From assembly GCA_964520325.1 (NCBI GenBank), contig CAZFOB010000001.1:124001-188000 (forward strand): 64,000 nt of DNA, in the 5' to 3' direction. Numbering within the stretch: position 1 is the stretch's first letter; each line of letters starts with the position of its first letter. The DNA comes from CAZFOB01 sp964520325. GTDB lineage: Bacteria > Actinomycetota > JAICYB01. Shown one piece after another: positions 41,889-50,886 of this stretch. Both the position numbers and the translations under genes were made by a program. Below the pieces are notes generated by a model, which saw only the letters and a program-made list of their open reading frames with translations, was not told the DNA's origin and searched no databases.

Positions 41889-42529
41889 TGCGTGAGCTGA
41901 TGGCGGTTGCTCAGCTGGAGCTTGCGCAGCACCGCCGAGACGTGAGTCTCGACGGTCTTCACCGAGATCGACAACCGCTTCGCCACCTCCTTGTAGGTGT
42001 AGCCACGCGCGATGAGGCGCAGCACCTCTTTCTCCCGCACCGTGAGCTGATCGATCTCGGGGTCGCTCGGGAAGCCGATCGCAAAGCCTGGCTCACCGGC
42101 GAAGGCATCGAGGACGAAGCCGGCGAGGCGCGGTGAGAAATGCGCGTCTCCGGCGTGGATCTTGCGGATCGCTTCGATGAGCTCTTCCGGTGAGATCGTC
42201 TTCGTGACGTAGCCGCGGGCTCCGGCTCGGATGAGCGCGATGACGTCCTCGGCGGCATCGGACACCGAGAGCGCGAGGAACTTCATGTCCGGGTGAGTCT
42301 CATGGACGGCCTCGATCACAGCTTGTCCGCCTCCTCCGGGCATGTGCACGTCGAGCAGGACGACATCCGGCTTGGTCGCGCGGATGCCCTGGACGGCGGT
42401 GTCCACGTCGCTCGCTTCGCCCACGATCTCGATGGTCGCCGAGGCATCCTCTGACGCTCGGTGCTCGAGCTCGGCCCGCACGCCGGCGAGAAAGATCCGG
42501 TGATCGTCGACGATGAAGACACGCGTCAT
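41861..42529 (-). CDS. NarL/LuxR-family response regulator
   Basis: A 222-residue two-component regulator. The receiver domain has D8, D9 and the phospho-acceptor D60 (VVLLDVHMPGGG) plus the lysine of GYVTKTISPEEL. The C-terminal LuxR-type HTH is LTVREKEVLRLIARGYTYKEVAKRL with VKTVETHVS. ATG 42529 overlaps the kinase stop (ATGA), giving tight coupling to its cognate sensor. By context and similarity to LiaR/VraR-type systems it should answer to envelope state. Confidence 0.92.
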   Translation of the reverse strand: MTRVFIVDDHRIFLAGVRAELEHRASEDASATIEIVGEASDVDTAVQGIRATKPDVVLLDVHMPGGGGQAVIEAVHETHPDMKFLALSVSDAAEDVIALIRAGARGYVTKTISPEELIEAIRKIHAGDAHFSPRLAGFVLDAFAGEPGFAIGFPSDPEIDQLTVREKEVLRLIARGYTYKEVAKRLSISVKTVETHVSAVLRKLQLSNRHQLTQWASDRRMV

Positions 42530-43812
42530 GCCGAAGCCTCGTGTCGGGGGGCGCGGCCCCCCGAACCCCCCAGCGGCATCGTGATCTGTACCTCGCACCC
42601 TTCCCCCGCCGAGCTGGTGATGGCGACCGTGCCGCCGGCGCGTTCGATGCGTCCGCGGATCGAGTCGGTGATGCCCCTGCGCCCGTTCGGCAGGTGCTCG
42701 GGGTCGAAGCCCTTTCCGCGATCGCGTACGAACGCGGTGAGCTCATGGTCGTCACATTCGATGAACACGGCGATCTCGTCGACCCCAGAGTGACGCGCAG
42801 CATTGGTCGCAGCCTCACGGCACGCGGACACAACCGCCATCGTCGCCTCGGACATGTCGCAATCTCCCACGATGACGGTCTCGATCGTGACCTCGTAAGC
42901 CTCTTCGACGGCATCCGTCATCTCGTGCACGGTGGCCTCGAGGCGTCCGGAGATCTCGGGTTGTGCGTACAGCCACGAGCGAAGCTCGCGCTCCTGCCGC
43001 CGCGCGAGGTTCGCCATCTTGCGTGGACTCCCGGCGTTGCGCTGGATAAGCGCGAGGGTTTGCAGGACGGAGTCGTGCAGATGCGCAGCGAGCTCGGCAC
43101 GATCTTCCGAACGCATCCTGTCGCGGCGTTCATCGCCGAGCTGGTTGGCGAGGCGGTACATCCACGGCCCGAAGACGATGGCAAGGCCCATCGACGTAAC
43201 GCCAACCGCGAGCAGCACCGACACGAATCCGCCGAACGACTGGTTCATCGTGAGGAACCAGATCGCGCCACCGATCACGAACACACCACCGAAGAGCAAG
43301 TGGACAAGCGACGGTCGTCCGGTCGGCGTCTGTTGTCCGAGCGCGCGCGCCCAGCGCGGCCGACGCTGTTGTCCGGCGCCGACATACACAACGGCCGCAC
43401 CGACCGACATGATGAGCAGGGGGATACCGGCCGCATCACCGAGCCACAGGTTCGCGGAGCGGAGCAGGAACACCGAGCCGAGGACGATCGAGCCGAACGC
43501 GATGTTCTGTGACAACGTGGGCGCACGCGGCTTGGGAGCGCGCCGATCTCCCGGCTCCATCGCGATCCACCACGCGGCGAGGTAGATGATCACGCCGACC
43601 GCACCGGCGAACGACGTGATGAAGAACCCGATCCGCACGAGCACGGGGTCGACACCCCAGCGCTCGGCCAGACCCCCGGCCACACCGGCGATCAGCGCGT
43701 CGTCGCGGCTACGGGCGAACCGCAACGACGAGGGGAGCGGGCGCTCGGTCAGTCCCCTGACCCAGCCGCTCTTCGGCTGGTCCCTCACGCCCTTCTGATG
43801 TGTCGTGGCCAC
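42526..43812 (-). CDS. PspC-domain sensor histidine kinase
   Basis: A 428-residue membrane kinase. An N-terminal PspC domain (RSRDDALIAGVAGGLAERWGV, residues about 33-90) leads into four to five membrane helices up to about residue 216. A HisKA_3 dimerisation helix follows with phospho-histidine H246 (AHLHDSVLQTL), then an HATPase domain (REAATNAARHSGV, DRGKGFD). Such PspC-kinases pair with NarL-type regulators in actinobacteria. GTG 43812 is divergent from a PspC/LiaF-like gene. The C-terminal tail is encoded by a G-rich stretch (42541-42575). Confidence 0.88.
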   Translation of the reverse strand: MATTHQKGVRDQPKSGWVRGLTERPLPSSLRFARSRDDALIAGVAGGLAERWGVDPVLVRIGFFITSFAGAVGVIIYLAAWWIAMEPGDRRAPKPRAPTLSQNIAFGSIVLGSVFLLRSANLWLGDAAGIPLLIMSVGAAVVYVGAGQQRRPRWARALGQQTPTGRPSLVHLLFGGVFVIGGAIWFLTMNQSFGGFVSVLLAVGVTSMGLAIVFGPWMYRLANQLGDERRDRMRSEDRAELAAHLHDSVLQTLALIQRNAGSPRKMANLARRQERELRSWLYAQPEISGRLEATVHEMTDAVEEAYEVTIETVIVGDCDMSEATMAVVSACREAATNAARHSGVDEIAVFIECDDHELTAFVRDRGKGFDPEHLPNGRRGITDSIRGRIERAGGTVAITSSAGEGCEVQITMPLGGSGGRAPRHEASA

Positions 43813-43940
43813 AAGATGATGTTCCCACGGTTGCGCCTGCCGCCCTATCGGGGACGTCCCTGAGACTGCCGGCCGGGGTCAGGGACCGGTCAGGGCTGTT
43901 CCCGATTGTGGGATCGGACGCCGGGGGCCACGATGCCCGC

Positions 43941-45392
43941 ATGACCGACGAGACGAAGAACCCGGACGTACCGCCCGAAGCACCCGACGTACCAGACAAC
44001 GAAGAGGCGCCCACCGAAACGACGGCGGAGTTGCCCACGGAGGAAACCCAGCCGCCTCCGTACCAAGAGCCGCCTGCGTACGAAGCACCGCCTGCGTACG
44101 AAGGGCCTCAGGCGCCGATCCATCACCGCTTGTACCGGCGTCCCGAGGGCAAGGTCTGGGCCGGGGTGTGCTCGGGTCTCGGCGCCTACTGGAACGTGGA
44201 TCCGGTGGCTCTGCGCGTCGCGTTCGTTCTCCTGACGATCTTCACCGGCGGACTCGGTCTGGTCGCCTACTTCATCGGTTGGTTGGTGATGCCCATGGCA
44301 CGTCGCGGCGAGCCGATCCCGGAGCGTCCCGAGAGCGACTCGGCGGCCGCCAGCCGCTGGATCGGCATCGGTGCCATCGTCATCGGCGCGCTCGTGCTCA
44401 CGCGGGGCTTCTTCTCGATCCACGGCGGCGTCTTCTGGGGCCTGCTCCTCATCGGCATCGGCATCGCCGTCTGGGGACGCGACTTGACCGGAAGCCGCCG
44501 TTCTCCGAGGCCCCCGACCGCACCACTTCCTCCACAGTCACGCGCAACCGCGAGCACGGTCCACTTCGCCAGCACGCAACCCCTGCACACGCCGGCCACT
44601 AAAGACCCACCGGCCTGGCCGTCCGGCTCTGCGCCGACCGCCCCGCTCGCCGCCTCCCCGAACCCCTCCCCGCGACACCCGAGAGATCGAGAGTCGCGAC
44701 GCCCGCGTCGCGATCCCTCGATCCTCGGGCGTCTCGTCGTCGGGGCGGCGGCGCTGGCCATCGGCGTCGGCTTGCTGCTCGACAACATCACGTGGGTGCA
44801 CATCACGCCGAAAGGGATGTTCGCCGTTCTGCTCGCCATCGTTGGGTTCGGCTTGCTCCTCGGCACGTGGTGGGGACGCGCGCGTTGGCTCGTCTTCCCG
44901 GGTGCCGTGCTCGCGCTCTGTCTGGCGACTGTTGCAACGGTTCCGTTCGGGATCCGGGGCGGGATAGGAGACGTCGCGTGGAGCCCGAGCTCGCTGCGCA
45001 CGCTCCAGCCTCACTACGAGCACACAGCAGGACAGGTCGTTCTCGATCTCACCGATGTCGACTTCGGCAAGAGGTCGCAGGACGTCGATGTCGACATGGG
45101 ATTCGGCGAGCTCCTCGTCGTCGTCCCCGACGGTGTGAACGTCATCGTCAAGGGCCATGTCCAGGGCGGGGAGATGTCGCTGTTCGGACGACGGAGCGAG
45201 GGGTGGAACGTCGAGGATCTGGTAACCGACGACGGTGAACCGAACATCGGTCCACTGCGCTTGGACGCGACTGTCGTTTTCGGTGAGCTCACGGTTCTCC
45301 GCGGCGACGCTAACGACGTCCCGGAGCTCGAAGAGGGACGACGTGGACGGTTGCGCTTCGGGCGACTCAACGATCAGAGCGGAGGGAATTGA
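43941..45392 (+). CDS. PspC/LiaF-like membrane protein
   Basis: A 483-residue envelope protein. An acidic, Pro/Glu/Thr-rich cytoplasmic N-terminus (1-60) precedes a PspC domain (HHRLYRRPEGKVWAGVCSGLGAYWNV, about 60-125) and further membrane helices, with a Ser/Pro-rich loop at about 190-255. The C-terminal 125 residues are a LiaF/DUF2154-type beta domain (VVLDLTDVDFGKRSQDVDVDMGFGELLVVVP). LiaF proteins restrain LiaRS-type systems, which fits the divergent PspC kinase and regulator. ATG 43941 has CACGAT 6 nt upstream and no ribosome binding site. Confidence 0.82.
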   Translation: MTDETKNPDVPPEAPDVPDNEEAPTETTAELPTEETQPPPYQEPPAYEAPPAYEGPQAPIHHRLYRRPEGKVWAGVCSGLGAYWNVDPVALRVAFVLLTIFTGGLGLVAYFIGWLVMPMARRGEPIPERPESDSAAASRWIGIGAIVIGALVLTRGFFSIHGGVFWGLLLIGIGIAVWGRDLTGSRRSPRPPTAPLPPQSRATASTVHFASTQPLHTPATKDPPAWPSGSAPTAPLAASPNPSPRHPRDRESRRPRRDPSILGRLVVGAAALAIGVGLLLDNITWVHITPKGMFAVLLAIVGFGLLLGTWWGRARWLVFPGAVLALCLATVATVPFGIRGGIGDVAWSPSSLRTLQPHYEHTAGQVVLDLTDVDFGKRSQDVDVDMGFGELLVVVPDGVNVIVKGHVQGGEMSLFGRRSEGWNVEDLVTDDGEPNIGPLRLDATVVFGELTVLRGDANDVPELEEGRRGRLRFGRLNDQSGGN

Positions 45393-45393
45393 C

Positions 45394-45594
45394 ATGAGAA
45401 GGCATCGATTCGATCCGCTATCGTTCATCTTCGGGATCGCGTTCCTGCTCGTCGCCGGTGCGCTGTCGATCGACGGCATCAACCTCACCGGAGGATGGAT
45501 CCGCTGGACGGCGGCCGGGCTCCTGCTGCTGTTCGGCATCGTGATGGTGTTCGGGTCGCGGAGCCGCTCCCATCAGGCCCACACCGACGCATGA
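45394..45594 (+). CDS. Small two-helix membrane protein
   Basis: A 66-residue membrane protein: basic N-terminus (MRRHRFD), then hydrophobic helices at about residues 8-26 and 36-54, and a His/Ser-rich tail. No named family recognised. GGAGGG precedes the ATG, 1 bp after the stop of the LiaF-like gene. Its TGA overlaps the next ATG (ATGA). It is therefore built into the same operon and may be a membrane anchor or sensor accessory. Confidence 0.7.
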   Translation: MRRHRFDPLSFIFGIAFLLVAGALSIDGINLTGGWIRWTAAGLLLLFGIVMVFGSRSRSHQAHTDA

Positions 45595-46142
45595 TCGCCA
45601 CCGCGCCGGCACTCGAGCATGGCTCTTCGCAGCACGCGGCAACCTTCCTCTTCACCGACATCGTCGCGTCGACCGAACATCTTGCGGCCCTCGGACAGGA
45701 CGCATGGCTCGACGCGCTTCGCGAGCACAATGAGGTCGTTACGCACACCGCCGATTGCTTCGGCGGACAGTCGATGAAGTTCCTCGGCGACGGATGGATG
45801 ATGACGTTCGCGTCACCTCGCGACGCCGTCGACTCCGCAGTGGTGATCCAACGCGTGCTCGCGGACACGCGCCGTCGCCAAGGGTTCCGCGTGCGGATCG
45901 GCATGCACCACGGACGCGCGGTTTACGAAGGACACGACTACGTCGGCAAGGACGTCGTCGTCGCTTCGCGCATCACGCACCAGGCCGGCCCCGAGGAGAT
46001 CCTCGCGTCGAGCGACGTCGTCGATGCCTTGGGCCCGGTCGATGCCCACGCCGACCGTTTCGACGGCGGACGGATCGCCAACCTCAAGGGCCTCGGCCCC
46101 CATCTGGTGTTCGGCGTGCGGTGGGGCGTCTCTCCTGCATGA
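45591..46142 (+). CDS. Single-domain class III cyclase-homology protein
   Basis: A 183-residue stand-alone cyclase-homology domain. The metal aspartates are kept (D23 in FLFTDIVAST, D67 in KFLGDGWMM), as is the arginine R127. The transition-state asparagine position is Val123 (DVVVASRI), so activity as a nucleotide cyclase is uncertain and a nucleotide sensor is possible. It overlaps the genes on both sides by 4 bp (ATGA twice), so its product should be made in fixed ratio with them. Confidence 0.8.
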   Translation: MIATAPALEHGSSQHAATFLFTDIVASTEHLAALGQDAWLDALREHNEVVTHTADCFGGQSMKFLGDGWMMTFASPRDAVDSAVVIQRVLADTRRRQGFRVRIGMHHGRAVYEGHDYVGKDVVVASRITHQAGPEEILASSDVVDALGPVDAHADRFDGGRIANLKGLGPHLVFGVRWGVSPA

Positions 46143-46936
46143 GCGCGAACACGACGCTCGAAAGGCCGCTCCGCGCCGCGCGGGAAGACCCAGAGCTCCG
46201 CGGTCTCATCGAGGATGCGATGGCCGGCTTCGCTCGCTCCCGTTCGGCTGTCGTACCTGCTTACGGGGACCAACCACGCCGCAGCACTCCGGTCTTCACG
46301 GCGGTTGTCGCTTCACTCGCGATCGTTCTCGTGTCGGTGCGAGCCTTCGTCATCGACTCACCGCCCTCCGAGCCCGGCGAGTCCGGCGAGCTCGCCGACG
46401 CTGCGCGCTTCGTCCACCGCAGACACGACGCGCCTCGATCCGGATCGTTCTTCGTGGCGGCCGTATCGAGGCCCCCTCAGGGCTGGTCAAACCTCGAGGA
46501 AGCGAAGCAAGACATGGCGTCGGCGCGACGCAACGCCGTCTCCGCCGCCGGCGCCTGCATGGGTCGCTCCGCTCTGCGCGCCGGTGTCGAGATCAGCGAT
46601 CGAGGCGTGGTGGGCGGTTCAGCCGGTCTCATCTTCGCACTCACCGTCTTGGACGCCATGGACGGCCGCGACCTCGCACACGGCAAGCGGATCGCCGGAA
46701 CCGGAACGATCGCTCCCGATGGCCGCGTCGGGCCCATCTCCTCCGTCGAGATCAAGGCGCGCGCGGCGGAGCGAGCGAAGGCCGATCTCTTCATCGTCCC
46801 GGCATCTCAGGCATCGGCGGCGCGCCGCGCGGCACCGGGGCTCACCGTCACCGGCGTGCGAACACTCGACGACGCCGTACGCCTGCTCACCGGCGGAGGA
46901 GGATGCGTGCGTACGTTCGATCAGCCGCCGGACTGA
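46139..46936 (+). CDS. Membrane-anchored Lon (S16) protease-domain protein
   Basis: A 265-residue protein with one transmembrane helix at about residues 51-70 and an extracytoplasmic Lon-type protease domain. The catalytic dyad is visible: S161 in GGSAGLIFAL and K206 in ISSVEIKARAAE. YlbL-like relatives have a PDZ domain between helix and protease; here that domain is missing, leaving about 40 residues. ATPase domains of true Lon are also absent. Last gene of the PspC/LiaF-cyclase operon, where it may cleave an envelope signal; this is inference. Confidence 0.82.
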   Translation: MSANTTLERPLRAAREDPELRGLIEDAMAGFARSRSAVVPAYGDQPRRSTPVFTAVVASLAIVLVSVRAFVIDSPPSEPGESGELADAARFVHRRHDAPRSGSFFVAAVSRPPQGWSNLEEAKQDMASARRNAVSAAGACMGRSALRAGVEISDRGVVGGSAGLIFALTVLDAMDGRDLAHGKRIAGTGTIAPDGRVGPISSVEIKARAAERAKADLFIVPASQASAARRAAPGLTVTGVRTLDDAVRLLTGGGGCVRTFDQPPD

Positions 46937-46969
46937 GCACGGCCCGGCAGTCCACGGAGAAGACACACG

Positions 46970-46975
46970 TAGCAT
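46970..46975 (+). promoter_or_regulatory. -10 hexamer TAGCAT, leaderless start of nadE
   Basis: TAGCAT ends 6 nt before ATG 46982. The intervening GAGGCC is too close for ribosome binding. Confidence 0.5.
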
Positions 46976-46981
46976 GAGGCC

Positions 46982-48712
46982 ATGAGGACGTTCCGACTGG
47001 CGCTGGCCCAGATGAATGCCACGGTCGGGGACCTCGACGGAAACGGTGCCAAGATCCTCGACGGCGTCGAGCGCGCGCGCGATGCCCAAGCCGATCTCGT
47101 GGCCTTCCCCGAGCTCGCGATCACCGGCTACCCGCCCGAGGACCTCCTCCTCAAGCCTTCATTCGTCGTCGCCAACCAACAGGCGCTGCAAAAGGTCGCC
47201 GCGGAGGTCCAGGGCATCGTCGCGGTGGCCGGCTTCGCGCATCTCGACGGCGACCTCTACAACGCAGCCGCCGTGATGGCCAACGGAGAGGTCCAGGGCG
47301 TCTACCACAAGCATCATCTGCCGACCTACGGCGTCTTTGACGAAGACCGCTACTTCAGGCGCGGCGATACGGCACCGGTCTACGTCATCAACGGCACGCG
47401 CGTAGGTGTGTGCATCTGCGAGGACATCTGGTACGCGTCCGGGCCGGCCGAGTGGCAGAGCCACGCCGGGGCTGAGGTCATCGTGAACATCAACGGCTCA
47501 CCGTTCCGCACCGGCATCGACGACATACGCAAACGCATGCTCGCGACGCGCGCGGCCGATCACGTCGTGGCACTCGGCTACGTGAACATGCTCGGCGGAC
47601 AGGACGAGCTCGTCTTCGATGGTGGGTCGATGGTCTTCGACGCGGACGGAAACCTCGTCGCGTCCGCACCGACGTTCGCGGAGGACATGCTGATCGTCGA
47701 TATCGATGTGGACGCGGTCGCGCGGGAGCGGCTCCACGACCCACGTATGCGCAAGGTGGCTGCGCCGTCACGCGAGATCTCGACGCCGGAAATCTTCATC
47801 TCCGACATTTCCGCTGAGATCCGCTCGCCGCTCACTTCCTCCGTTGCGGCCGAGCTCGAAGAAGAGGCGGAGGTCTACGGCGCGCTCGTCCTCGGCGTGC
47901 ACGATTACGTCCGCAAGAACGGTTTCGAAGAGGTCCTCATCGCGATATCCGGAGGGATCGACTCGGCCCTCACCGCGACCATCGCCGTCGACGCGCTCGG
48001 CGCCGAGGCGGTCACCGGAGTCGTGATGTCGTCCAGATACTCGTCGGAGCACTCGCGGTCCGATGCGTTCGACCTCGGGAGGCGTCTGCGCATCAAGGTG
48101 CTCGACATGTCGATCAAGAAGCCGCAGGTCGCCATGTGGGAGGCGCTGCGCTCCGGGATCGAGGGCCAACCCGGACAGGACATCGCCGAACAGAACATCC
48201 AGGCTCGCATCCGAGGCCTCTACATGATGGCGCTCAGCAACGCGCGCGACCGCGCGATCGTGCTCACGACGGGCAACAAGTCGGAGATGGCAACGGGGTA
48301 CGCGACGCTCTACGGAGACATGGCCGGCGGGTACGCGGTACTGAAGGACGTTCCGAAGACGCTGCTCTTCCGACTCTCGCGCTGGCGCAACCGCGAGCAC
48401 GAAGTGATTCCGCAGAACATCATCGACAAACCGCCATCGGCCGAGCTCAAGCCCGATCAGCTCGACGAAGACTCACTCCCGCCGTACGAGATCCTCGACG
48501 CGATCCTCGAGGCCTACGTCGAGCAGGATCGCTCGCTCGAGGAGATCACCGGGATGGGACACGACCGCGAGACGGTGCGGCGGGTGATCACGATGGTCGA
48601 TCGCGCCGAGTACAAACGGCGGCAAGCACCACCGGGGCCGAAGATCACCTCACGCGCGTTCGGCCGCGACCGCCGCCTCCCCATCACGAACCATTTTCAG
48701 GATGGCGGATAG
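46982..48712 (+). CDS. nadE: Glutamine-dependent NAD+ synthetase
   Basis: Makes NAD+ from deamido-NAD+, ATP and glutamine. The N-terminal nitrilase-type glutaminase (about 1-260) has the triad E44 (FPELAITGY), K110 (YHKHHLP) and C146 (CICEDIWY). The C-terminal synthetase begins near residue 300 with the PP-loop AISGGIDSALTATIA and has TTGNKSEMATGYATLYGDMAGG. Length 576 fits the two-domain form. It converges on mrp with an 8-bp gap. Confidence 0.95.
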   Translation: MRTFRLALAQMNATVGDLDGNGAKILDGVERARDAQADLVAFPELAITGYPPEDLLLKPSFVVANQQALQKVAAEVQGIVAVAGFAHLDGDLYNAAAVMANGEVQGVYHKHHLPTYGVFDEDRYFRRGDTAPVYVINGTRVGVCICEDIWYASGPAEWQSHAGAEVIVNINGSPFRTGIDDIRKRMLATRAADHVVALGYVNMLGGQDELVFDGGSMVFDADGNLVASAPTFAEDMLIVDIDVDAVARERLHDPRMRKVAAPSREISTPEIFISDISAEIRSPLTSSVAAELEEEAEVYGALVLGVHDYVRKNGFEEVLIAISGGIDSALTATIAVDALGAEAVTGVVMSSRYSSEHSRSDAFDLGRRLRIKVLDMSIKKPQVAMWEALRSGIEGQPGQDIAEQNIQARIRGLYMMALSNARDRAIVLTTGNKSEMATGYATLYGDMAGGYAVLKDVPKTLLFRLSRWRNREHEVIPQNIIDKPPSAELKPDQLDEDSLPPYEILDAILEAYVEQDRSLEEITGMGHDRETVRRVITMVDRAEYKRRQAPPGPKITSRAFGRDRRLPITNHFQDGG

Positions 48713-48720
48713 CGACTCCT

Positions 48721-49518
48721 CTAACGAGCGCTGAGAGCACCTTCGAGCTTCGTCGCGAGGTCATCGAACGCCTTCGCCTGAGGCGAATCCGGTCCGGAGA
48801 GCACGATCGGCGTCCCCATGTCGCCGGCGGCCGCGACGGCCGGGTCGAGCGGGATAGCGGCAAGCTTCTCCACCCCGTGACTCCAGATCGAGCGTTCCTG
48901 CGCGACACGCGGGAAGACATCGATGCGTTGCTCGCACCCCGGACACACGAGGCCGTCCATATTCTCGATGCCTCCGAGCACACGGACGTTCGCTCGGCTG
49001 CACAGGTCGAGCACTTTGCGTGCATCGAGGTGCGCGACGTCCTGCGGCGTGACGACGACGATGGCACCGCAGAGTTGCAAGCGCTGCATGAGCTGCTGCT
49101 GCAGATCGGCCGTGCCCGGCGGAAGGTCCACGATGAGATAGTCGAGCTCGCCCCAGTCCACGCCTTGCACGAGTTGCCCGAGCAGCAGGTCAACGAGTCC
49201 CGCTTGCAGCGAGATCGACTGTCCCTCGCCGACGAGGAACCCGATCGACATGATGTGGACACCGAACCGCTCGAACGGTTCGTGCTTCGCCGGCCTTCCG
49301 TCGATGGGGGCGCGCCACAGATCGAGGTGCTTCACGTCCTTCGTTCGACCGAGACCGATCATCCGCGGGATGTCGGGGCCGTAGAGATCGGCGTCGAGGA
49401 GGCCGACGCGCATCCCGTGCTCCGAGAGCGCGACGGCGAGGTTGAGGCTGACCGTCGACTTGCCCACGCCGCCCTTGCCGCTCGCGATGGCGATGGCGTG
49501 GCGAGCGGGAGAGCTCAC
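48721..49518 (-). CDS. mrp: Mrp/ApbC-family Fe-S carrier ATPase
   Basis: A 265-residue P-loop scaffold or carrier for iron-sulphur clusters. Deviant Walker A SGKGGVGKST (residues 13-22), LLDADLYGPDIPRMIG, DYLIVDLPPGTAD, and the cluster-binding CPGC near residue 200. It lacks the N-terminal DUF59 domain found in longer Mrp proteins. GTG 49518 overlaps the dipeptidase stop (GTGA). Confidence 0.9.
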   Translation of the reverse strand: MSSPARHAIAIASGKGGVGKSTVSLNLAVALSEHGMRVGLLDADLYGPDIPRMIGLGRTKDVKHLDLWRAPIDGRPAKHEPFERFGVHIMSIGFLVGEGQSISLQAGLVDLLLGQLVQGVDWGELDYLIVDLPPGTADLQQQLMQRLQLCGAIVVVTPQDVAHLDARKVLDLCSRANVRVLGGIENMDGLVCPGCEQRIDVFPRVAQERSIWSHGVEKLAAIPLDPAVAAAGDMGTPIVLSGPDSPQAKAFDDLATKLEGALSAR

Positions 49519-50834
49519 AGCTTGGCGAACGCCTCGAACAGTGCGCGCGCGGCGATGCGTCCCTTGGTGAGCGATTCGAGCGCGTAGCTCTCGTTCGGCG
49601 CGTGGATCCGGTCACCGGCGCCGGCGAAGCCGGTGAGCACCGTCGGGATGCCCTTGCGCTTGAGGACGTCGAGAAGTGGGAGCGTGCCTCCGAGTCGCCA
49701 CAACGCCGGCTCTTCACCGAACGCATCGGCGTACGCGCGCCGGGCGGCGACGAGGACGGGCTCGTCCGGATCGAAGCCGGCGGCGTCGACGCCTCCCGTC
49801 CACTCGAACGAGATATCGGCCTTCCGATGTGCCGCTTCTGTCACGAGGCGCTCGATCTCCTTGCGCATGTCGCGGTGCTTCTGTCCGGGCGCGAGCCGCA
49901 TCGAGATGAACGCGAAAGCCTTCGACGGGATCACGGTGCGAGGGTCGCCGGCCTTGATCTCGTCAACGTCGAGCGAAGGCTCGAACCCCGTCATCTCGTA
50001 GTACCTCTCGCCCGACGTTGCGCAGATCGCACGGGCGCCGACGCGTTCGAGCGCCCGGTCGCCCGGCGGCATGCCCGCCCACATCGCGCGCTCGGCGTCC
50101 GGGATCGGATCGATGCCGGCGCGCAGGGTTTCGGGCAGTCGTCCGTCCGACAGCGGAAGGATCGGCTGGAGCGCTTGCATCAGCGCGTGCAATGCATTGA
50201 GCGCAACGCCGCCGTAGACACCGGAGTGCAGGTCGTAGTCCGCGGAGCGAACCCGCACATAGCCCGCGATCACTCCACGGGCACCGAGGGTGATGGTCGC
50301 ACGGGATCCGATGCTGCCGGAGTCGTAGATGATGCATGCATCGCACGGTTGGTCGTAGGCCTCGAGCCACGGCATGAGGTTGTCGCTGCCGCGTTCCTCT
50401 TCACCCTCGACGACCGCGGTGATGTTGACCGGGAGCTTGCCCTCCGCGTGCATCGCGCACGCTTCATAGAGCAGTGGCCAGAAGTTGCCCTTGTCGTCGG
50501 ACGCTCCGCGGGCGTAGATGCGGCCGTCCTTGATCGTGGGCTCGAAGGGCGAGGTCTCCCATTCGTCGAGTGGTTCTTCTCCCTGGACGTCGTAGTGGCC
50601 GTAGATCATCACGTTGCGCGCGTGGGGTGAAGCCGCCCTGAGCTTGCCCACGACGAGCGGGTTGCGATCGGTGTTCACGAGCTCGCACTCCCCGCCCGAG
50701 GCCACGACGAAGTCCCGGACGAACGCGGCGGCTTCCTTGATCGCGTCGGGGTTGCCGTCCCCAGTCGAGACCGACGGGATGCGGAGCAGATCGAGCAGCG
50801 GCTCGAGGAATTCCGGTTCCAGATCCACGGTCAT
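49515..50834 (-). CDS. M20-family dipeptidase
   Basis: A 439-residue dizinc peptidase of the CNDP/PepV-like group. Metal ligands lie in YGHYDVQGEE, YARGASDDKG and VVEGEEERGS, with a later DRIHAPNES that carries the last histidine. It probably splits dipeptides. Start ATG 50834 has TAGCGT only 3 nt upstream, so a promoter lies very close. It shares a transcript with mrp and is divergent from the second glutamine synthetase. Confidence 0.85.
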   Translation of the reverse strand: MTVDLEPEFLEPLLDLLRIPSVSTGDGNPDAIKEAAAFVRDFVVASGGECELVNTDRNPLVVGKLRAASPHARNVMIYGHYDVQGEEPLDEWETSPFEPTIKDGRIYARGASDDKGNFWPLLYEACAMHAEGKLPVNITAVVEGEEERGSDNLMPWLEAYDQPCDACIIYDSGSIGSRATITLGARGVIAGYVRVRSADYDLHSGVYGGVALNALHALMQALQPILPLSDGRLPETLRAGIDPIPDAERAMWAGMPPGDRALERVGARAICATSGERYYEMTGFEPSLDVDEIKAGDPRTVIPSKAFAFISMRLAPGQKHRDMRKEIERLVTEAAHRKADISFEWTGGVDAAGFDPDEPVLVAARRAYADAFGEEPALWRLGGTLPLLDVLKRKGIPTVLTGFAGAGDRIHAPNESYALESLTKGRIAARALFEAFAKL

Positions 50835-50886
50835 GTGACGCTACCAGTCCGAGCACCTCCGGCGATCGGAGCGTCGCTCCTGCGCG

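Noticed and set aside
49602..50630. 342-codon plus-strand frame opposite the M20 dipeptidase
   Set aside because: The minus strand holds the zinc-binding motifs; the plus frame is featureless.
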